From NCBI GenBank assembly GCA_041629655.1, contig JBFKMV010000028.1, positions 1 through 36,413 of the forward strand: a DNA stretch of 36,413 nucleotides, read 5' to 3'. This stretch comes from JBFKMV01 sp041629655 (GTDB lineage Bacteria; Acidobacteriota; Polarisedimenticolia; Polarisedimenticolales; Polarisedimenticolaceae). Position numbers and translations under genes: made by a program. This document shows, piece by piece, positions 34,041 through 36,413 of this stretch. The notes beneath the pieces were generated by a model. The model saw nothing but the letters and a program-made list of their open reading frames with translations. It made no database searches and was not told the origin of the DNA. Numbering within the stretch: the first letter of the stretch is position 1; every line of letters begins with the position of its first letter.

Positions 34041-34080
34041 GTTTTTCCAAAACGGGTTTGGCAACCTTTTGGGAGGAGGA
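34041..34080 (+). promoter_or_regulatory. Competing stems and strong ribosome binding site before the receptor
   Basis: CCAAAA (34047-34052) can pair with TTTTGG (34067-34072), which enters the Shine-Dalgarno run GGGAGGAGGA (34071-34080); but it can also pair with GTTTT just upstream (34041-34045) or TTTGG (34057-34061). These are mutually exclusive. The Shine-Dalgarno run is among the strongest in the window, nine bases before ATG. Confidence 0.5.
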
Positions 34081-34089
34081 CGAACGTCT

Positions 34090-36413
34090 ATGCTCAAGCG
34101 CATTCTGGTTCTGACGTTGCTGTTCTCTCTCGTGGCAGCCTTGCCGGCACTGGCCCAGGAGTACCGGGGCAACTTCTACCTCAAGGTCGTGACGGGCGAC
34201 GGCGCGCCGATCGTCGGCGCGAAGGTCACCGTCAGCGGTATCGGTGCGACGCGCACCGAGCAGACCAACGACAAGGGAGAAGTCCGGTTCATCAAGCTGG
34301 AGCCTGGCAGCTACACGGTGGAGGTCAGCAAGGACGGCTTCAACACGCTCATCAGTCAGGGCGTGCAGATCAACACCGGTTCGAACACCGAGGACACCTA
34401 CACCCTCGATCGGACCGAGGTCGTCGAGGAGGTCGTGGTCACGGCCCGCACCCCGCTCTTGGACAAGCGCAAGACGGGAACCAACACGGTCATCAACCCG
34501 CAGGAGATCAACAAGATCCCGACGGCGCGTGACCCGTGGGCGGTGATGAGCACGATCCCCGGTCTGCAGACCGACCGGATCAACGTGGGCGGCAACCAGT
34601 CCGGCCAGCAGTCCGGTTTCGTCGGCAAGGGCGACGACGGCGACAACGCCACGTGGGTCATGGACGGTGTCGAGTTCACCGACCTGGCGGCCCAGGGCGG
34701 CTCGTCGACGTACTTCGACTTCAACAGCTTCCAGGAGATCGGCTTCCAGACCGGCGGCGGTGACCTGGAGCAGCTGACCCCCGGTCAGCGTCTGTCGTTC
34801 ACCACCAAGCAGGGCACCAACCGCCACACCGGCTCGCTGGGCCTGCTGCTGACCGACGAGGCGTTCCAGGACGGCCTGCCGACCCGGACCGATCCGGACG
34901 GCTCGGACGTGCGCGGCAACGAGATCAACGAGGTCTTCGAGAAGACCTTCGAGATCGGCGGTCCGATCCAGACCGACACCGCGTACTACTGGTTCGGCTT
35001 TTCGCAGAACGACATCGACAACCGGCTGCCCGGCGCCGGCGGCCTGTTCGTCACCGACCGCACCAAGCTGCAGAACGTGACGGGCAAGATCAACGCCACG
35101 CTCGGCAACACGTCGCTGAAGGGCTTCTACACCCGCGGCGACAAGGTCAAGATCGGCCGTAACGCCGGTCCCGACCGCCCGCAGCCGACCTCCTGGGACC
35201 AGAGCGGCCCGACCCCGATCTACACGTTCGACGTCGGCCACTTCTTCACCCAGGACATCGAGGTCTCCGGCCAGTACAGCCACGTGGGCGGCGGCTTCCA
35301 GCTGATCCCGCAGGGCACGGCCAACCAGATCCGGTGGGACAACAACTTCGTCTGGCAGGACACGTACGTGTCCTACATCACCGAGCGGCCGACCGACCAG
35401 TACGCCCTCCGCGGCAACTGGTTCGTCGAGACCGGCAACGTCAGCCACGAGTTCAAGTTCGGCTTCAAGTACAAGGAAGGCGAGGTCCAGTCGTTCAGCG
35501 GTTACGGGCTCCAGAACGTGATCGCGGTCGAGTGGGCCGGCGAGGCCTGGCTGCTCCGTGAAGGCTCCGCGAAGGAGGACATGGAGTACACCAGCTTCTG
35601 GGTCGGCGACACGATCCTGGCCGGCAACTGGACCTTCAACATCGGTGGCCTGTACATGACGCAGGAAGGCACGCAGCTCCCGTCGGTTTCGCCCGGCAAC
35701 GGCCTGTGCCCGGCCTGTCTCGAGCCGCTGAACGTTCCGTCCTTCAACCCCGGGTTCGAGTGGAAGGACTTCATGCCGCGCGGTGGCATCACCTACACCT
35801 TCGACACGGCCCGCCGTCAGCTGATCCGGCTGAACTACAGCAACTACGTCGACCAGCTCGCGGCCGGCGACGTGGCCTACAACCACACCGGCAACCCGTC
35901 CGAGATCGACTACCTGTGGAACGATCTCGACGGCGACCTGCTGGTCGATGTCGGCGAGTTCGACCCGGACTGCGTGACCGGGCCGATCTTCGTGGGCAAC
36001 ACCGATCCCTGCAACACGGGCAGCCCGGTGCGGGTCGATTACATCGACCCGAACCTCGAGGCCCCGCAGGTCGACGAGCTGATCCTGGGCTACGAGATCG
36101 AGGTGGCCAAGGACTTCACGATCGGCGTGAACGCGACGAGCCGCAAGCGTGACCGCGAGCTGTGGGCCCCGCTGGTCGACCTGACCCTGCTGGGCGCCGA
36201 CTTCGGTACGGGCAACACGTCGGGCAACAACATCCTGACGGCGGCCGACTGGAGCCCGGCGGGCAGCTACAGCGGCACGATCCAGTGCGACGTCGGCTCC
36301 TCGACCACCCCGAACCCGGCCGCGCCCTGCGAGGTTCCCGTCGGCACGCCGTTCAGCGTGACCGCCTGGCGCCTCAACGACGCGGTGATCGCGGCGGGCC
36401 GCACCGACGCGAC
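34090..36413 (+). CDS. TonB-dependent receptor with carboxypeptidase-regulatory domain (3' cut by window)
   Basis: 774 residues present, open to the last base. Outer-membrane, TonB-driven importer of the Oar-like kind frequent in Acidobacteriota; substrate unknown. Signal peptide 1-22 (cleavage ALA|QE); an N-terminal carboxypeptidase-regulatory-like beta domain (about 26-108: GDGAPIVGAKVTVSG ... EPGSYTVEVSKDGF); TonB-box-type segment EEVVVTAR (113-120); plug domain about 125-240 (TARDPWAVMSTIPGLQTDRI, WVMDGVEF); then beta-barrel strands. Loop features: CPAC, and an EF-hand-like loop DLDGDLLVDVGE at 612-623 with acidic residues at positions 1, 3, 5, 9 and 12. Start ATG nine bases after GGGAGGAGGA. 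TonB, ExbB and ExbD homologues in the window could energise it. Confidence 0.9.
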   Translation, partial: MLKRILVLTLLFSLVAALPALAQEYRGNFYLKVVTGDGAPIVGAKVTVSGIGATRTEQTNDKGEVRFIKLEPGSYTVEVSKDGFNTLISQGVQINTGSNTEDTYTLDRTEVVEEVVVTARTPLLDKRKTGTNTVINPQEINKIPTARDPWAVMSTIPGLQTDRINVGGNQSGQQSGFVGKGDDGDNATWVMDGVEFTDLAAQGGSSTYFDFNSFQEIGFQTGGGDLEQLTPGQRLSFTTKQGTNRHTGSLGLLLTDEAFQDGLPTRTDPDGSDVRGNEINEVFEKTFEIGGPIQTDTAYYWFGFSQNDIDNRLPGAGGLFVTDRTKLQNVTGKINATLGNTSLKGFYTRGDKVKIGRNAGPDRPQPTSWDQSGPTPIYTFDVGHFFTQDIEVSGQYSHVGGGFQLIPQGTANQIRWDNNFVWQDTYVSYITERPTDQYALRGNWFVETGNVSHEFKFGFKYKEGEVQSFSGYGLQNVIAVEWAGEAWLLREGSAKEDMEYTSFWVGDTILAGNWTFNIGGLYMTQEGTQLPSVSPGNGLCPACLEPLNVPSFNPGFEWKDFMPRGGITYTFDTARRQLIRLNYSNYVDQLAAGDVAYNHTGNPSEIDYLWNDLDGDLLVDVGEFDPDCVTGPIFVGNTDPCNTGSPVRVDYIDPNLEAPQVDELILGYEIEVAKDFTIGVNATSRKRDRELWAPLVDLTLLGADFGTGNTSGNNILTAADWSPAGSYSGTIQCDVGSSTTPNPAAPCEVPVGTPFSVTAWRLNDAVIAAGRTDA

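Noticed and set aside
33944..34080. Cobalamin or cyclic-di-GMP riboswitch in the receptor leader
   Set aside because: I looked for the B12 box with its conserved GCCACTG and for the conserved GEMM core and could not find them; GCCACAGG is only a partial resemblance.

Overview
The window is about 36.4 kb of very GC-rich bacterial chromosome, nearly fully coding, with 29 protein genes (two cut by the window edges). I see no tRNA, rRNA, CRISPR array, insertion sequence or phage gene. A diderm is certain: BamA, Skp, LpxD/FabZ/LpxA, TonB/ExbBD and a TonB-dependent receptor are present. The VWFA-related lipoprotein-cluster family, the FG-GAP/ASPIC-UnbV protein paired with a TPR lipoprotein, the sulfatase-like/TPR fusion and the carboxypeptidase-regulatory-domain receptor together point to Acidobacteriota, possibly a Thermoanaerobaculia-like lineage. 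That placement is inference from gene families, not a phylogeny.

Layout. (1) 1-1698: 3' two-thirds of a ClpC-type AAA+ unfoldase. (2) 1863-9355: an outer-membrane biogenesis/lipid A operon, bamA-skp-lpxD-fabZ-lpxA, followed by a GnnA-like oxidoreductase and a translationally coupled serine hydrolase. lpxB/lpxI are not next to it. (3) 9407-14794: TonB-like protein, an HMGL-family acyl-CoA lyase/synthase, a DEAD-box helicase, ExbB, ExbD and RsmD. The tonB and exbB genes share an unusual start: a TAGAAT -10 box exactly six bases before ATG, predicting leaderless mRNAs. (4) 14969-16060: a secreted LysM protein with its own promoter, ending at a hairpin terminator shared with the convergent pnp. 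(5) 25320-16138, minus strand: the translation/RNA cluster rimP-nusA-infB-DUF503-rbfA-truB, then rpsO-pnp with its own promoter. The rimP leader carries a textbook promoter followed within about ten bases by an intrinsic terminator, a candidate attenuator for an operon that encodes NusA. (6) 25639-28995: FG-GAP/ASPIC-UnbV protein plus TPR lipoprotein, ending in a CTAG where the stop codons of two convergent genes interlock. (7) 33723-28992, minus strand: sulfatase-like/TPR lipoprotein, unknown lipoprotein, VWFA-related protein. (8) 34090-end: a TonB-dependent receptor with a striking upstream region: a 22-bp palindrome, a sigma-54 type promoter about 75 bases further on, and a roughly 150-base leader that can fold into a long hairpin, a second hairpin and competing stems next to a strong ribosome binding site.

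How it fits together: region 2 builds the outer membrane, region 3 supplies the TonB-ExbBD energy transducer, and the receptor in region 8 is the type of client that uses both. Regions 6 and 7 encode exported proteins of unknown task that look like one extracytoplasmic neighbourhood. The most interesting parts are the regulatory DNA/RNA upstream of the receptor, the rimP-nusA leader, and the charged insertion in BamA's periplasmic domain.
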